A program made the translations under genes and the position numbers. A DNA stretch of 64,000 nucleotides from Helopsaltes ochotensis. Lineage: Eukaryota; Chordata; Aves; Passeriformes; Locustellidae. Shown here in pieces: positions 1-14,483 of the stretch; position 1 is the first letter of the stretch; each line of letters starts with the position of its first letter. The notes beneath the pieces are model-generated. The model saw only the letters and a list, made by a program, of their open reading frames with translations. It had not been told where the DNA came from and did not search any database. The DNA is taken from contig VXBM01000001.1 in NCBI GenBank assembly GCA_013400155.1, positions 1,760,276 through 1,824,275 of the forward strand, written 5' to 3'.

Positions 1-590
1 GGAGTTACCCACTGGTGGTGGGAACTGGCAGGGGCAGAGGATTCACAGGGTGGAAAAAGCTTCTCCCGGAATTAGTGACACAAAAAGATGTCTAAGAACG
101 TGGTGTTTATTTCCCTTCAGAATCAGCTTGGGGGAGCTTCTCCTTATGCTCTGCACCCAGATTGATATTTTCTCAAGGTTTAAATTCCCCTGATGTGCAA
201 AGTCATGTTCCTGCTTGAAAAGACCATTGCCAGGGGCAAGCGCTGCGTGTGGCTAGAGCAGGGTGGGTCCCAGCTCAGGGAGGTACCTCAGGGTGAGATC
301 TCAGTGTCTGTGTCGGGATCTGAGATTCACTGCACAGTGCTGAGGCTCTGTGCACCATCTCGGTGATGTCCACCCTCCCTTTCCTCCCTCTAGTGGTTAA
401 AATCCCGACATTTCCCGGGGCTCCCAGAGCCCCCGGCAGCACCCGGGGCTGCGGCACAGGGAGTAAGGGGATTGCCCCTGTGCTGGGACAAGGGGTAGGT
501 GGCCTCAGTCCTACCAGCTCTCCTGACAGGGATGCTCCTCCCTGCCCCAGGTCTCATCTGAGAGGAGATGGAGTTTTGCAGGGTTGGTGG

Positions 591-633
591 GTTTTTTTGT
601 TTGTTTGTTTTTGGTTTTGTTTTGTTTTTTTTG
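591..633. repeat. T-rich (GTTT)n simple repeat
   Basis: A run of TTTG/TTTTG units on the + strand, of mixed length. It creates a hydrophobic Phe/Val-rich stretch in the forward frames that is not evidence of a protein. Confidence 0.8.
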
Positions 634-1004
634 ATTAGGGGCGGCATTACATGTAAAGGAAAGCTTTCAAGCATCATGCAGTTTCCCACACTGCTCCATA
701 CCCACAGATGCGCGATGAGGAATACCAAGGGAAATGTCAGCTCTTCCCTAAGTAATCCCCTTCAGCTAGCCTTGCAATTAGTCCCTTGGAAAAAAAAAAA
801 AAATAAAGATTTTGAGCTTTGCCAGCACTTCTCTTTGCAAACGCTGATGTCTCCTTGTAAGTAGGGCACAGTGGGAGGCGAGAGCCAGTTAACTCTTGGC
901 ATCAAGCTTTCCTCAGGCAGCCCGAGGCGGCTGAGATGAGACTGCCCGGGGTGCTGCGCTCCTGCTCGGGGGGAAAGGAGCCTGCAGAGGCTGAGTGGGC
1001 GGCG

Positions 1005-1047
1005 AGGGGTGCCCGGCAGCGGGGGGTGCCCGGCAGCGGGGGGTGCC
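1005..1047. repeat. Short GC-rich tandem repeat
   Basis: About two and a half copies of a 17-bp unit that reads GGGGTGCCCGGCAGCGG, followed by a diverged copy. It lies in a locally GC-rich stretch (about 930-1090). Confidence 0.75.
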
Positions 1048-1860
1048 GATGCCCAGCAGCTCGCCTGCTTACAGTGACCCGGCTCAGGGCACGCTGGAGC
1101 TCTCTTTGCCCTCCACACTCCATAAGCGTTCTGCAGGTGTGCAGAGGTTTGCTCCTGCACTTGTGCTTTGCTGCAGGACGTATAGAGCCGATGTCGAGAA
1201 GGAGGTGTGGAGCTGCTGCTCCCTGAGCCCGGAATTGGTGCTGTGTTGCTCCCGGAAATCCAGCTGGGATCCACCCACTGTTTACAGAGAAGAGTGCAGT
1301 GAATCATCTGCGCGGGGAAGGAAAACACAACAAACCTGGGCCTTTTTAAGCTTTCCGGACAAGTGAAAGCTGCTGGGAGAGCACCTGAGTGGGAGCAGAC
1401 TGGGTGTCCTGGGAATAGACGCTAGGGCTGGCTCCGGAGGGATCCATATCCTGGGACAGGGCACCTGTTTCTACCCCAGCCCATTAAATATGGGTGGCTA
1501 AACCCATCGCAGCTGGCAGCAGCTGTGCTCTGCCCCCACACAGGCCAGCTCCAGGGGACTCCAAAGTGAGTTTTCCAGGGATATGTCCTGCCTTGTGGAG
1601 ACTTGAAAACAAATGCTTTTCTCTAGACGTGAAAGTAGGAAAGCATTGATCTGGAAATGGGTTTGCCTATAGCAAGGATGGAGTTACTACATCTGCTTGA
1701 GAGGCACCAGAGCCCTTGGAGATGGCCTGGGGTGCTCCACCTGGCTTGCAGGACACAGGCCTGCTGGAGTCCTCTGATATCTCTGCCAACCCCCTGGGCT
1801 GTCTCAGGTGTCCTCTGGCACTGGGCAGATGCCCAGGTAGCTAAACTAAGCCCTCGGCAT

Positions 1861-1875
1861 CACACACACACACAA
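1861..1875. repeat. (CA)n microsatellite
   Basis: A short pure run of CA dinucleotides followed by an A run. No other feature is attached to it. Confidence 0.8.
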
Positions 1876-4800
1876 AAATGTTACTTCTATGTGAAATAAA
1901 TGAGGTGAGGAAAGGTCTTTGTGTCTGCCAAGAGCTGTGTTATCTTGCAGCTGTGGCAGCCGGAGCAACCACTGTCCTCATGAATGTGGCCTTTAAGCCA
2001 AGCTGCCCAGTGCTGGGGCCCCAGGTCTGCAGCAGAAAGGGAAGGTGGATTCAATTAACACCTGGAGAGAATTTGGGATGGAGTCTTGGCGTCATTAGGA
2101 CCCAGCACTGGGAGATGGTAAGAGCAGACTGAGGGGAGCAGTCACCAAATAAAGGTCACGGCAGGCAAACCCAGCAGCTTGGTGCAGTGCTGGGGAGTAG
2201 CTGGGTATCTCCCAGAGGCGTACTCTGGGGTCTTCAGACAGTTGCAGGCACAGAAGATAGAGATAAGCAGGATACAAGGAGAGAAGACCCCTAAAAGCCA
2301 GCAGGGACCATAAGGAGGGCTGGAGACAGCTTCCACGTGGGTGGAGAAGGGCTGACCTGGCACAGGGGCTGCAGCCCTGATGCCACCTTGGCTGCCAGCC
2401 TAGCTTTGGGCCACTTCGGGGTTAGTGAAGAGCTAGTGCCAGAGGGGACAGGGCAGCTAGATCATGTGCAAGGTGTTCAAGGGCAGTAACGGTGACACCG
2501 TAGCAGAGACCCCGAGGAAGTGTCGGTTTGCATCCAAAGTCAGAGCTGATGACCCAATCTGAGGGGAAATACTCTGAACTCATGGCTAAATTAAGGGGAT
2601 CAGAAAAAATGTGGCCTGATGGGAATGTTACCCTTCAGTACAAATGCAGATGTACCAGCCCTGCATGCTGAGGGAAGGTTTGTGGCTGGAAGGAGCTGGA
2701 ACAGCAGAAGGTACAGGAGAAGAGTGCTTCTGGGCTGACCTTGTGCTTGAAGGCAGCTGAAAGCCAAAAAGATGGATTTTTTTTTTCTTTTAACGAAAGT
2801 GCCCTGGGCCTCGGGGTGCAAAGCCTGTGACCTGCTGCCTGTCAGGAGCGAATTCAGGAGTGACAGGTCCTCACGGCAGAGGTGGAAAGCTGTGCAGCTC
2901 TGCAGGGACATGGCCACTGTGGCAGTACCGTGGCTGGCAGTGGGCACTAGAGGGCTGCACACTCCCGTCCTTGCTGCCAGATGTGTCTCTCGCACTGCAC
3001 AGCCTGGTCTGGAAATGCTGATTAACTTCTGACAGACTCAGTAACCCGGAGAGATGAAAACAACTTTGAAGAACTGCAGTTTGCCACTACATGGACAAGG
3101 CAGTGATTTTTCTTCATTTCAGTTGTGCTTTCCCCAAGCTCTGCTGCTGCCAGGGCAAACTTGCAAGGTGAAAAGAAGTAGTGCATGGGTTTGACGCTGG
3201 GGGGTGTGTGATGAGCTTCCCTTAGCCCCTGAAAGTGTCTCCAGCACAGCCCTTATTCCCAGGAAAACTGTGTCCTTCGCAGAAGCAGTGGGTTCCTCGG
3301 GTTGTTTAATGCAGGTAAGGAGTGGCTGGGGATGGTGCAGGCATGGCTGATCCTGCCTCAGGTCTGGTGATCCACTGGGTTCCCTCCAGCATGGATTTCT
3401 AGGGAACCTGGCAGCACTGGAAATGTGTAAAAGGAAGGTACTCTTACTCTGAGTCATCTAAAGTAATTTTGGAGCAGTGTTTTCGTGACCACTTATGTCC
3501 ACTTCTTTGTTTTTCTTACCTGTTTCTGGCTGGCTTGTTGCCCTGCTGCTTTGGGGCCAGCTGTGCCCCCCTCACCTCTCACAGAGGGGTAGACAGAGAC
3601 GGTTACCATTCTTCCCCCTGATGGGAAGGTTTGGCCAGGTATCCACAGGTGTACCAGGTACCTAACTCCAGAGTTATCAAGGGCATCAGCATCAGCCTGG
3701 AGAAGAGAGAGGAAATGATGGTAAGAGGCTCTTGCCTCTGTGGGCTGTGGTTCTCATTCCTTCACTGCCTGTGTCACCAAACCTGTGTGACACCACTGAC
3801 CTCCCACTGGAGGACACACTGGTGGTAAGGGTCCTGGACAAAAATCCATCATGTCCGTGTTGTGGGAAGCAGACAGGATGGATCCTGGGACTGACTGAAC
3901 ATCTCAAGAGTTAGCATGGGAAGAGAAAGTTTGTATTTTTGAGCCAAATGTGGAAAGATAAAACATTGACAGTATTGCCTGACTTGTCCTATGGCACAAA
4001 GGGATTCAGAAAGTATTCCTGCTGAGGGATGGATTTGTGAGGTATGGGGAAAAGGATTCAAAATTAAAATTGGCCTAGAACAACACAAAAAGCTGGCCCA
4101 CCCAGTTGTCAGGAATATTGAGCTGATTGCTGCCTTCCACCCCAAATAAAGATCTGCACAAGGGGCATGTTGGCAATACTGGACCAAGGAGGAAAATTTG
4201 GTTGAGCAGTATGAGGGGAGAAAAAACTAAACAAGTTGGTTGGGGAGTATATTCCACCAAAAAACATGAAACAGATAAGTGGGGGAAAAAAAAAGTATTA
4301 TATAAGAGCCCAGTGAAAAGGAAGAGGAGGAACCTGGAATGTGAAACATGTTGCTGCTATTGAATTGCATGCTGCAGGGGAATTGAAATCCCACTATGGT
4401 AGAGTTGTTGTGGACTGGTTACCCCCTGTAAAGCTGCCTGTGCCTCACAGGATGTTTGAGACAGTGATCACATGCAGTTGCTACCAAGTTGCATAGCACT
4501 ATAACACCTTGCTTCTATTTGATTTTTTTTTTTTTGGTAACACTTTCTGTTTAATACTTGAAATATTTTATGAATTGTGAATAGCTAGAGATGTCCTGCC
4601 CCATTGTTGTGTTAAATGCCATGCTCTGGGTGCACTGGCCATCACAAGCCAGTTTCCATTAGGGGCTGGTGGGATGTAGGGATGCTAAGGTGCTTTTAAG
4701 CATGGTGTGACACCTGTAACATGAATTTGAGGCAAAACCCACTCATTTTGACTAAAGGGAATGGGCCACCTATACTTAATCTGGAAAAGGAACATGTATA

Positions 4801-7800
4801 ATTCATGTGTTTTGTAAATAGCAGGAGGATAAACATTCAGGTCCTTTGTGAGAGACCGGGGCAATCCTCAAGCATACAGCAGGAACAGCATGAACTGATG
4901 CACTCTGCAGGTGTTTGTACACTGACAGAGGTGGATAAAGTAAAACCCCTGTCCTCAAAAGTGAAAATTGTGTAGAAGGAAGGCATTTGTCAGAGATGGT
5001 CTCCATATGAGCTCATCAGGCTGAGACCTGCCTCATCCTACCTTGTAATAACAACCAATTTGGGAGGAAAAGGAAAAAAAACACTGCTTTTGTCCCCAGA
5101 AGTCTCATATAAATGGATTGTGAAGAAAGAACTGCAGGAATATGTGGGGATGAGGGAATGTCTGCAGGCATTGCTCAGGGCACTGATAAAGTGTAGAGAT
5201 AAGGAAGGAAAAAGTCAGCACTTGCTTGGGAGATTAGGTAAAAATCAACCTGCTCCAGTTGCTCCTGCTGGGAGAGTCCAGGGAGAACTTAGCTGTGTCA
5301 GGTGGGAGGTATTTTTTTTACTGCTTGGTAGATGAATTGTGATGTGGCTTTATAGAAGTACTTGACCTCTGTTTTCCTATGACATGGTGACCATATTTAC
5401 TTGGCAATACTGGTGTTGGTGGGCAGAAGGTGTGCAGAGATTCTGCAAACACAAACCCCTTCCCAGTTCCAAACTTTCAGGGACATGGGCTAGCAGATAT
5501 AAAGGCAATAGGAGTGATATGAGACACAATTGTCCTTTAGTACAGAAGGCATTTGATTTTTCTAGGTAAAAATTCAGATTTATTACCTAGATTTGTATGC
5601 AATAATTGAAGTGGATGAAGTTCTAAGGTTTTTTGTGATGAGAGTATTTTGCTAAGACATCTTGAAAAATACTGTGATCCCAAAGAGACTGATAACAGTC
5701 AAGTATAATGGAAGCTTAACCAGAGCTGGAAAGATCACAACATGGGGCTGTAGAGGAATGTGGATGCTAGGCTGGATTCAGAAAACAAAATGCAGGTTTG
5801 TCAAAAGGCTGTTCAGACCTTTCCCAAGTTGCCGGTGTGTGCTGTGCTGCCTGTTTGTTACTTTGTCCCAACAGCTGAGTGATCAGGCAATAGCCAGAGG
5901 GGTGTGGGAGTTACTAGTGAGGATTTGCTTTGTAAAAGCACCTCACTGATTCTAGTGGTAAACAAGAGGCAAAGACAGTATTTTTCTTGGTGTGGTGATC
6001 CAAGTGAGGCCCCAGAAAGTGACAGGTACTTGTGGGTTCCTTGTCTAATCTCACTGTCAAAGTATAGAAGAAATTACATAAAACTTGTATTGTCCTTAAA
6101 GGGATAATGGGATAGTAAAGACAGATAATGTGTGTAGGACACCAAGGATTTGTTTTGTCTAGGATGTTTGCTTGAGTGGAGCAGAAGGGAGAGGGACCTG
6201 AATTTGTTTCATGCCCTGGAATGAGAAAAACAGAAGGGCTGAGTATTGCATGTGACACGAGCTGGCATGTGGCTCTGAACGAGCAGCAGTGTGGGTGCAG
6301 TGATCAGCAGGGGAACACCCTGTGTGGGACTAAATACCAGCTGCCTGTGGGACCCCTGCGGGTGCAGGATGTGTGTGCATGTGGATGCAAAAGAAATCCT
6401 CAATTTCCTGTTCTGGAGTTCAGCCCTGCAGAACAGGCAGAGACCATTAGACCCCATTGAGTGACCTCCCATCTTTCACAGGCCTTGCAATTTCTTCCTG
6501 TTTCTCTTGACATCAGCCCACTGATTTATGCTGAACTAAAGTACATATTTTTTCCAAAAAAGACAGATCTGAAGACATTGGGAAATGAGAAAACCAACAT
6601 TTCCCCTGATAATTTGTTCTACTAGTTAACCACTGCCACTCTTTTCCTGTTTCTTATTTTTCATTTCAGTCTGTCTGGTTTCTGATGCTAAACATTAGTT
6701 CCTGTTATAGATATCAGGAATAAATCAAAATGCCCTCTAGAACAGTACCTGTTTTCTTTTTGGAAAGAGGGATATGGTAATTAAATCTCTTCAATTTGTC
6801 TTGTTTTTGCAGAAGGCTGGGGTTTAGTGCTATTCCTGCTGCGGAAAAAGCAAATCCCATCCTTCCCTCTTTGCTGGCTTGTGCCTTCCGCCTCGCACCC
6901 TGTAATGCAGCAGGGAAATGGTTCTCTTGAAATACACAAACCTTTTGTTGCCTTGGGGTTATTTAGTTTTCAGTCTGCTCACCACAGGACTGTAAAGTCT
7001 GGTGGTGTGGTGCTAAGCCCAGCATGGTGAAGAGGAGGCTGGAAGAGTTCCAGGTGGGATGTTTTTGCAGCAGAGCCCACTTTCAGGGACCAAACTGCCA
7101 CCAAAGACTTTTGCTCAGGGAGGCTTTTCCAGTCCCCAACCTAAAAGAAAAGCAAATGGCAACTGTGTTTGACCAGTGCCAAGCACAACCTGCCTTGTGT
7201 GCATGGCTACATAAGAAACAGTAACAGAGCAATTACAGACAATAATGAAGCAATCAAGCTTTTTTGAGTGTATGAAAGTGAAAAATGCTTTCCTTGCTTG
7301 TCAAGAAGATGATTTTGCTTCCTTGCCCTTGAAAAGCCACAGTTGCTCACTCTGAGGGCAGAAATATAGGAAGAGCAAGCATGTACTGCAAATGTACACC
7401 CTGATCCTCTTGAAGGGTTTGGCTGATAGGAAGAGGGAACATGGACAGACCACTTGAGATAAACGTTTCTTGCAGGATCAACTCAGCTAAGGCAAAGGTG
7501 AATTAACTTACAGAAACTCAGTTAATTGAAAGCACATATGAGCTGGAGCTATTGGTGGGAAAATGCAGGAAGATTTTATTTCTACACACACATGCTCATT
7601 TCAGTCAAAACAATCTGGATTAGCAAAAAAATCTATTTAATAAACCAGGAAAAATTACTTTGATGGAAATGTGGAAGGTGTGCTTACAGTCCGAGGAAGG
7701 AGAGCTGAGGAAGTGGTGACCTTTAGCAGAGGGCAGAGAGGAATGAACTGTCTTGCAAAGCTGTGACTGATAAGGAACATGGATGAAACTAATTGATTGG

Positions 7801-8525
7801 ATTGATTATAGTCTTCTTGTTACAAGTTAAACTCATCCCTAAGAAGGAATTAAAGGAAACTGCTTTGGCACAGTTGAGGGAAGTATAGGAATACCTGCCA
7901 AGTTATAACCTTTACATTTTTGTGGCCCATTTAAGGAAGCTGTAAATGATTCATGCTTTGTGCGACTCAACTCTACCATTTCATAGTTTTAACAGAAGAA
8001 ATGCGTTCGTGCTGCATCATGTTTTGTGTATTTAAAAAAATTCTCAATTTCTTCTAGGCTATGACATGCAAACAGATTTTAAAGAAGGGGTTTTTTTACA
8101 AACAGGATAAATAAATGGTAATAATTACAAGTTAATTATAAACTGTGGCTGTCACACAATATAAAATTAAAGGCATAGATGAGCTCCAAACCATTTCTTT
8201 ATCAGAGATGATATTCAGATAATCAGACTCAGCTAACCTGTCACAAATACTGACCTTGTACCTACAAATGAAGTTTCCAAGGATTAAAATACCAATGGGT
8301 GTTTCGGAAGGTCACTCATATTTCCTAATGCTTATTTTAAAAGTGTGCCAGTTTGTCTTAGCTCAGGTTTTGACCTCTGGATCATCACAGGGTGTTTATG
8401 TAGATGTCAGAGTCAACAGTTCATCATTAAGTGACAAGTAAGACACTGAGAAAAAGGCCTAAGGGTGTCCCAGGGTTGCTTGGCAGTGTCACTCTGGAAA
8501 GTTTGGTTGGAAGCAGGAAGCTCTG

Positions 8526-8603
8526 GTGGCATGGTTTAGTTGAGGTTAAGATTAGGTTGGACTTGATGATTCCAGAGGTCTCTTCCAACCTAATGATTCT
8601 GTG
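8526..8603 (+). mobile_element. CR1 LINE 3'-end fragment
   Basis: The segment has the usual layout of the avian CR1 3' terminus: a 'ggcatggttta' block, then 'ggttggacttgatgat', then 'aggtctcttccaacct', ending in the octamer-type tail 'gattctgtg'. The 5' limit is uncertain, because sequence from about 8460 may belong to the same copy. An A- and C-rich simple repeat follows directly. Confidence 0.8.
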
Positions 8604-8654
8604 AAAAAACAAAAAAACCAAAAACTAAAACCAACCAACCAACCAACCAAAAAG
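8604..8654. repeat. A-rich and (AACC)n simple repeat
   Basis: An A-rich stretch leading into tandem CCAA units (8631-8650), directly after the CR1 tail. It probably arose from that tail by slippage. Confidence 0.75.
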
Positions 8655-11600
8655 CAGTAGTGTAGAGAGCCTGTTTTAGCAATGCTCAGAAAGATGAAAA
8701 CATGAAGTAGAGCATGGGGGGAACCATCTCTCCTGTTTAGCCAAGCTGAGGATACTGGATGTATATACATCTAGTGATAATAATCAATAGTGGGAGAATT
8801 ATTGGCATAAAGAATGTTGCCTCCATATTTCTTCTCAATTTTCTCTTCTACAGGTGTCACTTGAGATTTAACTGTGCTTATATTGTTCTACTATTTGATT
8901 TATCAATTTAACTTAGTTGTCACTATGCCCTGCTAATCCAACGTTTGCAAAAAGCAGGTTTGTTCCTTTGAATGCTGTGCTGCATTTTGCTGCCTGGTTA
9001 CCCTGCGACTTGGTCACTACAGTGTATTAACACATAATCACTATGAAGTGCGACTCCAACTGACACCTGAAACCACTTTCAAGCTACAAGCTCAGAAATC
9101 CCTAACAGTGTGGCCCTGTGGAACAGAATTTGGTGAGGTATTTTGGTGAGCCTATTTGTGTATGTGTCATGTACATTTAGGTGCCTGTCTTGACTCGTAG
9201 CCTGCAAAATTGACATGAGACATTTTTGCACCAGTTTATGCTCCTAAATTGCACCCGTTCCTGGCTATCTCTACCTCTGCTGTGCTCACTTGTACTTAAG
9301 GTGAGTTACTGAGGGTGCGTCACCAGAAGAGCAGGATGTATTGCCTAATATTTTTCCAGGAGCCTGTCCAGTGTTCAAGGGCATTCAAATGTTTCATCCA
9401 GAGTCCACAGAGTGGCCTAAAACTACGTTTGTGGAGTATGTTTGTTAAACAGTTCTGAATCTGGGAGGGATGGTGAGCGCTGGAAAACAGTGTCAGGGTT
9501 AAAAGTTATCTTGAGGAATAGTCTCAGGAATGCATTGATGAATGGCACAAAGAATTGCAATGAATTAACACAAGGCACTGCAAGACTGTCAGATGGAGAG
9601 TGACTGTTCAGCAACAGCTCTGCCAGAAATGATGTGCAGGTCACATCAAATCAGAACTGCATGTGAGGGAGGAACCCCCTCTTCCTCCTGTGTGAACACA
9701 AGTTTATCCTGTGGGTATGGGCATAGATATTTCTGCTGTGGTGGGGTTTCTGTGGGAGTATGGTGAAAGGGTTTGCACTTTGTTCTTTGGGAAAGCTGTG
9801 AATTTCTCAAGGGAATTCAGAGGAGAGCAATTGGTGCACTTGTTCTTTTTTAAAATGAAAGTGGTTCCGGCTGACATCCTGTGCTGTCCAGTTTTGTGCA
9901 TTTCCAGCAGTGATTTGGCTTTAGATATCCAAGGAAGAGCCTACAACTCACTCCTGCTATCTGATATGGGCCACAATGGGGGAGCTGGCTGGAGTGCAGG
10001 ACTGGGAGGGTGTACTAAAGCATTCAAGGCTCTGGGAAGATGAGATGTATGCTGCATTTGCTGCCCTATGCCTGTAAAAAAATTAATGCAACAAGATGCT
10101 ATGTGAATCTGACTGAAAAAGAAAGTTTAGTTTAAAGAGAACTTATTTTCCTCATTCATTGTTACATGTTTTATTAATATTTTCACACCCTCATGCTTGT
10201 GGATTCCAAGACACGTCAAAATCCATGAAGACTGCTTGTGTAACACTAAGGATGTGATGCTGGCTTTCAAATCCTTGTTCCATATTTTGGGTTCCTCTTG
10301 ATGATGCTAGATCTAGTTTTTGAGCTGGTTTGAACCAATTTTTAGAATGTAATTTACTTAAGAAGTCCAAGTTATTGTAGTGAATTTGTCTCCCTAAGAA
10401 TCTTGCTTCTTTCTCCATAAGTCTTGGACAAGGTGGCAACAATTTTCCTATTAACATCTAACTCTCTTCTGCTTTTACAAAGCCTGTTCCTCTCTCACCA
10501 AGCCATGATGATGCCATTTCCTCACTGAAGTGACAGCTGTGTGGCTCCCTGGCTTCTAGGCGATTTGGCTGGTCCTGAAGACTTATCTGGTCACTAAATA
10601 AAAAACCCTTTAAAGATTTGCTAGTGCGTGCCACTTTTGATATATAATCTTCCATTTGTTCACTCACAGACATGGAATTTAGATTAAAAATAGTAGAAAG
10701 TCAGTGTAAGGGGTTTTACTGAGTGATTGCATGTCAAGCTTTTGAAATATAACAGTGTTTCCTCATTTTGGCCATATGTCACGTCCTGTCTGCTTCCCTC
10801 TGATGGAGGCTGTGACTCTTATTTCCCTGTACCAGCAGGCATTTCTCTGTTAATTATTCTGAAGGCTGAACAGTCCCTAGCTTCATCAGAACTCTCACCA
10901 TGAAAGAATTACAATATTTAAGGCTGATTCAAGAATTCCCTCAATCTTTGCAAAAGAAATATCTTTGAAAGAGCTTGGTCACAGCATAACATGTAAGTGG
11001 AAGAAGATGAGAGAGGTCTGGCAACTTGATTAGCTAACTGAACCTTCCAACTAAAATTTTTATTGCTTGTTATGCAGAAAGCAACATGTTCATGTTGTGG
11101 AGAAAAAGCCAGAGAAACAGTGATAAGCTGCTGAAGGAAAGCCCTTTACATTGTCTGCTAGCAGTGGGTTGTCCCTCATCTTTTCTTTTTGTGTTTGACC
11201 TTTGTGTCAAGAATGATTAATCTTTACAGAGAAAATCAGTGATTACCAGGAAGTCTATGCAGAGACAGCCTCCATAGAAAGGGAGCATCAAGGACAGGAA
11301 TTAGCTTTGGTGAATGTTAACATCATGGATGTCTTCTGAAGAAGCCACAGGTGAAGGCCATTTCCATTTTTAATTTACTTAAGCTATAAACCAGACTTTC
11401 CTTGTAGTCATAACAAAGGAATTTTGTGTGTGTCGTTACATGGCTGTTGCCAACGAAACTTTAAGTATTGAGAGACCTGGAACTCAAAACTTTGAAATAC
11501 TTGAATAAATAAAAGGTAGGGAATAGAATAGATGGAATTTAACTGACATAGACTGATTTGAGTTTTCCATGAAAACGGTTGAGGGAATGGGTATGCATGC

Positions 11601-14483
11601 CAGGGGAATCATTAATGTTAGTTAAGTGAGCAAACTATGTACTGATTAGTAAATGTATATTAATGTAGTAGAATTATTATGTACAGACAGATATTTTCTA
11701 CACACTGTGTCCCCTTGACATATCAGTGTAGTGCTGCCAGCTTTTTGTCCAGTCAAAAAAAGGAACTGGTGTGCTAGTTGAGTTCTACATTACAATTCCC
11801 TGGGTAAAGCAGGCTCTGAAAAGCACAAATACTTCACAACCTTGAGATACAAAGCCTCTCCGCTGGTTAAACTGTTAATTGCAATTGGAAGTGGTACCAT
11901 AAATATTCTCTCCAGATGTTTACCTAAAGGAAAATTTAATCTTCTGCTCCATGAGCTGTATGTCAAGGTATCAGTGTCTGCTTGGTAAAGGAGGTGTAAA
12001 TTCGTTCCTGCAACAAACAGCAGGGAGTATCTGATCTGATAACATCTGGGAATTAGTGAGAAAGGGAGAGATTCTCCAGAAAGATGGAGGGAAAGGAAAC
12101 CAGGAATGCCAAGAAATGTCTGTATCTGAGTTCTACTGTAATTTGTGGCTTTGCTGAAACCACATGGCAAATTGGTGATGAAGGGAATAAAGAGAAGCAG
12201 AGGCAACCCCAGCCAGGAAGCTGAGTGTGGAAGTATCTGGAAAAGTAAATTAGCCTGATGAGTTTACACAGGCTTGGCTCAGACATGTTCATGTGAGGTG
12301 CTGCCATGCTTCTGGCTTTGAGCTCAGGTATACGATTCAGTCAGAGGAAACTAGCCTAAGTCTAAAGAAAACATTAATATTCTGGTTTCAAAATAAGTGT
12401 TTTTCTACTTCAAAACTCCCAAACTGCACAGCGCTCAGCAGTTCCCTTCACATGTGCAGCACAAAGAATAATGGCTGCCTATTTCAGAACACTTCCACGT
12501 GAGACTGGGCTTCATCCCTTCCATCAGTTCCACAAGTTTTTTCAGTATCTGTGTTCTCCCAGGAAAAACAATGAAAATCTTTAAGCATTTCCTTTCTCTT
12601 TCTGAGCATTAACCCTGAAGCCAGTGGCATGTCAGTGTCTGTCTGAGAAAATCAGTGTGGTCAGCTCTTCCTTCCTGACTGGCTAACCATGAGTGATGGC
12701 ATGTGTGATTCTTGATAGAATAACTGAATTTACTGTCTAGATAATGATCTGCTATTAAGAAGTTGACTATAACAACTTAATAAAAGGTATGCTAATAGAT
12801 ATTGGTTGATCTGTTTCCACACAGACGTGGTCCTGTATTGGAGAAAAAGCAATTTACAACACTTAATATCAAGGGGGTAACTTATGATGATACCAGTCTT
12901 TCCCTTATCTGCCACTCCCTCTGGTTCTTAGGAAAATCTTCCTTTTGACTGAGCAGCCTCACTGCTTGTGTTTGCTTTTATTTTGTAGTTACAGGTATAG
13001 GAGAATTTCACAGTCCTCTGCTACTTCAGAAATCCATCCTTACTTCCTATAAGTCCCATGGCAAGTCATCTTACCAATGCTGGAATTGGATGTTCTGTCG
13101 AAGCTGCTCTGTATCCAACTCCTTGGCTGTCTTTTAGAAACTCTTTATCACTCTAGGTGACTTAACTGTAGAAATGCCTCTACATCTATTGCTATTTTCC
13201 ATGGTTAAAATATTAAACTTGAAGGACAAAGAAAACGTTTATAGGACTTCAATTTCATCTGCTCCTTCAATGTGTTATAAAAATATTTCTGGAATTCCTG
13301 GATAACACTGAGCATGAAACTTTATTAATGGTACTTCATATATACACTACTGTCTTTTCAAGCAAATCAATACGACAGCAAGTCAAACTGTTCTTCATTT
13401 GTTGCTCAAGGAAATGACACCCAGCACCAACATGGATTTATTGTAGTGTTATGCATAGGTCTAGAAGCACGTTGTCAAACAGTGGGATCCACTCCAGGAA
13501 GGTTCTTTACAAACATAATAGTCATAGGTGGTCCCTGGGGCAGAGAGCTTGCAGCTGAAGGCAGAATTTGTGTAGGAGGGGCTCAAGCAAGGAAGAAGCA
13601 ATGTGCGCGTTGTGATTGCAGCCAGTGTTTTATGCTTTTAAGGCTGAGTTTAAGAGATCAGAAATGACATGGCTCAAAGCTTTTGAAAAACAGAGACTGT
13701 GGGATGGGCATGATGAAAGGGAGTGGGGTGCAGTCTCATATATTCAAGTGTTCAAAAACCACTTTCTTATTTTGTCCTGTGCTTCCAGTTCTGTGTTACT
13801 GTTACTTTCTGTTTCCCTAGGCCGGCCTAAGGTAGGGTGTGAGAAGAGCGGTGGGGTGGGTCACTCCTTTTCATTTAAGTCAGTTGTCTCTGACTTAAAC
13901 ATCAGGAAAACAGTGGCTTTGGTCATCGACACTCTTAGGCAAAGTGCTAAACAAAACCTCTAACAAAAACCCTAATACATATATATAGGGAATATTTCAT
14001 ATCTGTGCAGTGCCCGCTTTGAGCTGCTAAAGTAATTTTTTGATATTGCTGGTTTTTACTGACTAATTATGTGAATTTACATAGAATATTACAGATAGTA
14101 GCACTGGCATTCTCTAAGCTGGCAGCTCTGGTTCTTCACGTTACTTATTCCAAGATCTTGTCCAGGTGATAGTGCAGGACACGGGATTCCACTCACGATG
14201 CCTTTTCTGGGGGAAGCCCAGACACAGAGGGACTCTTGCATAGCAGGCTGAGGGCGGGAAGGCACAGGGTCTAGTGGTGACTTTGAAAAACTTACTCCCA
14301 GCCTTTTAGCCTCCCACCTTGTCTCGCGGCTCTGTGGGGGGATGCGCAGCCCGGGTCTCCTCCGGGACGCGGTGCAAGCCGCACGGCCCGCAGCTCGGTG
14401 GCGCTCCGCGGCCGCTTTCCTCGCAGGACGCTTCTGCTCGTGGACGGACCCCCGCAGTGAGCGTCCCCGGAGCGGCCCCGCCC

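Larger units (their letters stand above)
1..14290. other. Intergenic region upstream of SLF2, no supported gene
   Basis: I found no exon series with conserved protein sequence here on either strand. Open frames are short and lack splice-linked continuations. In human the neighbour on this side of SLF2 is PAX2, but I could not recognise any PAX2 coding exon, so the window probably starts beyond its 3' end. Contents that can be named are simple repeats near 0.6, 1.0 and 1.9 kb and a CR1 tail near 8.5 kb. Two unexplained minus-strand open frames lie near 10.2-10.7 and 11.8-12.2 kb. Confidence 0.6.

Noticed and set aside
568..864. Hydrophobic forward frame that looks like a membrane segment
   Set aside because: The hydrophobic part is the translation of a (GTTT)n repeat.
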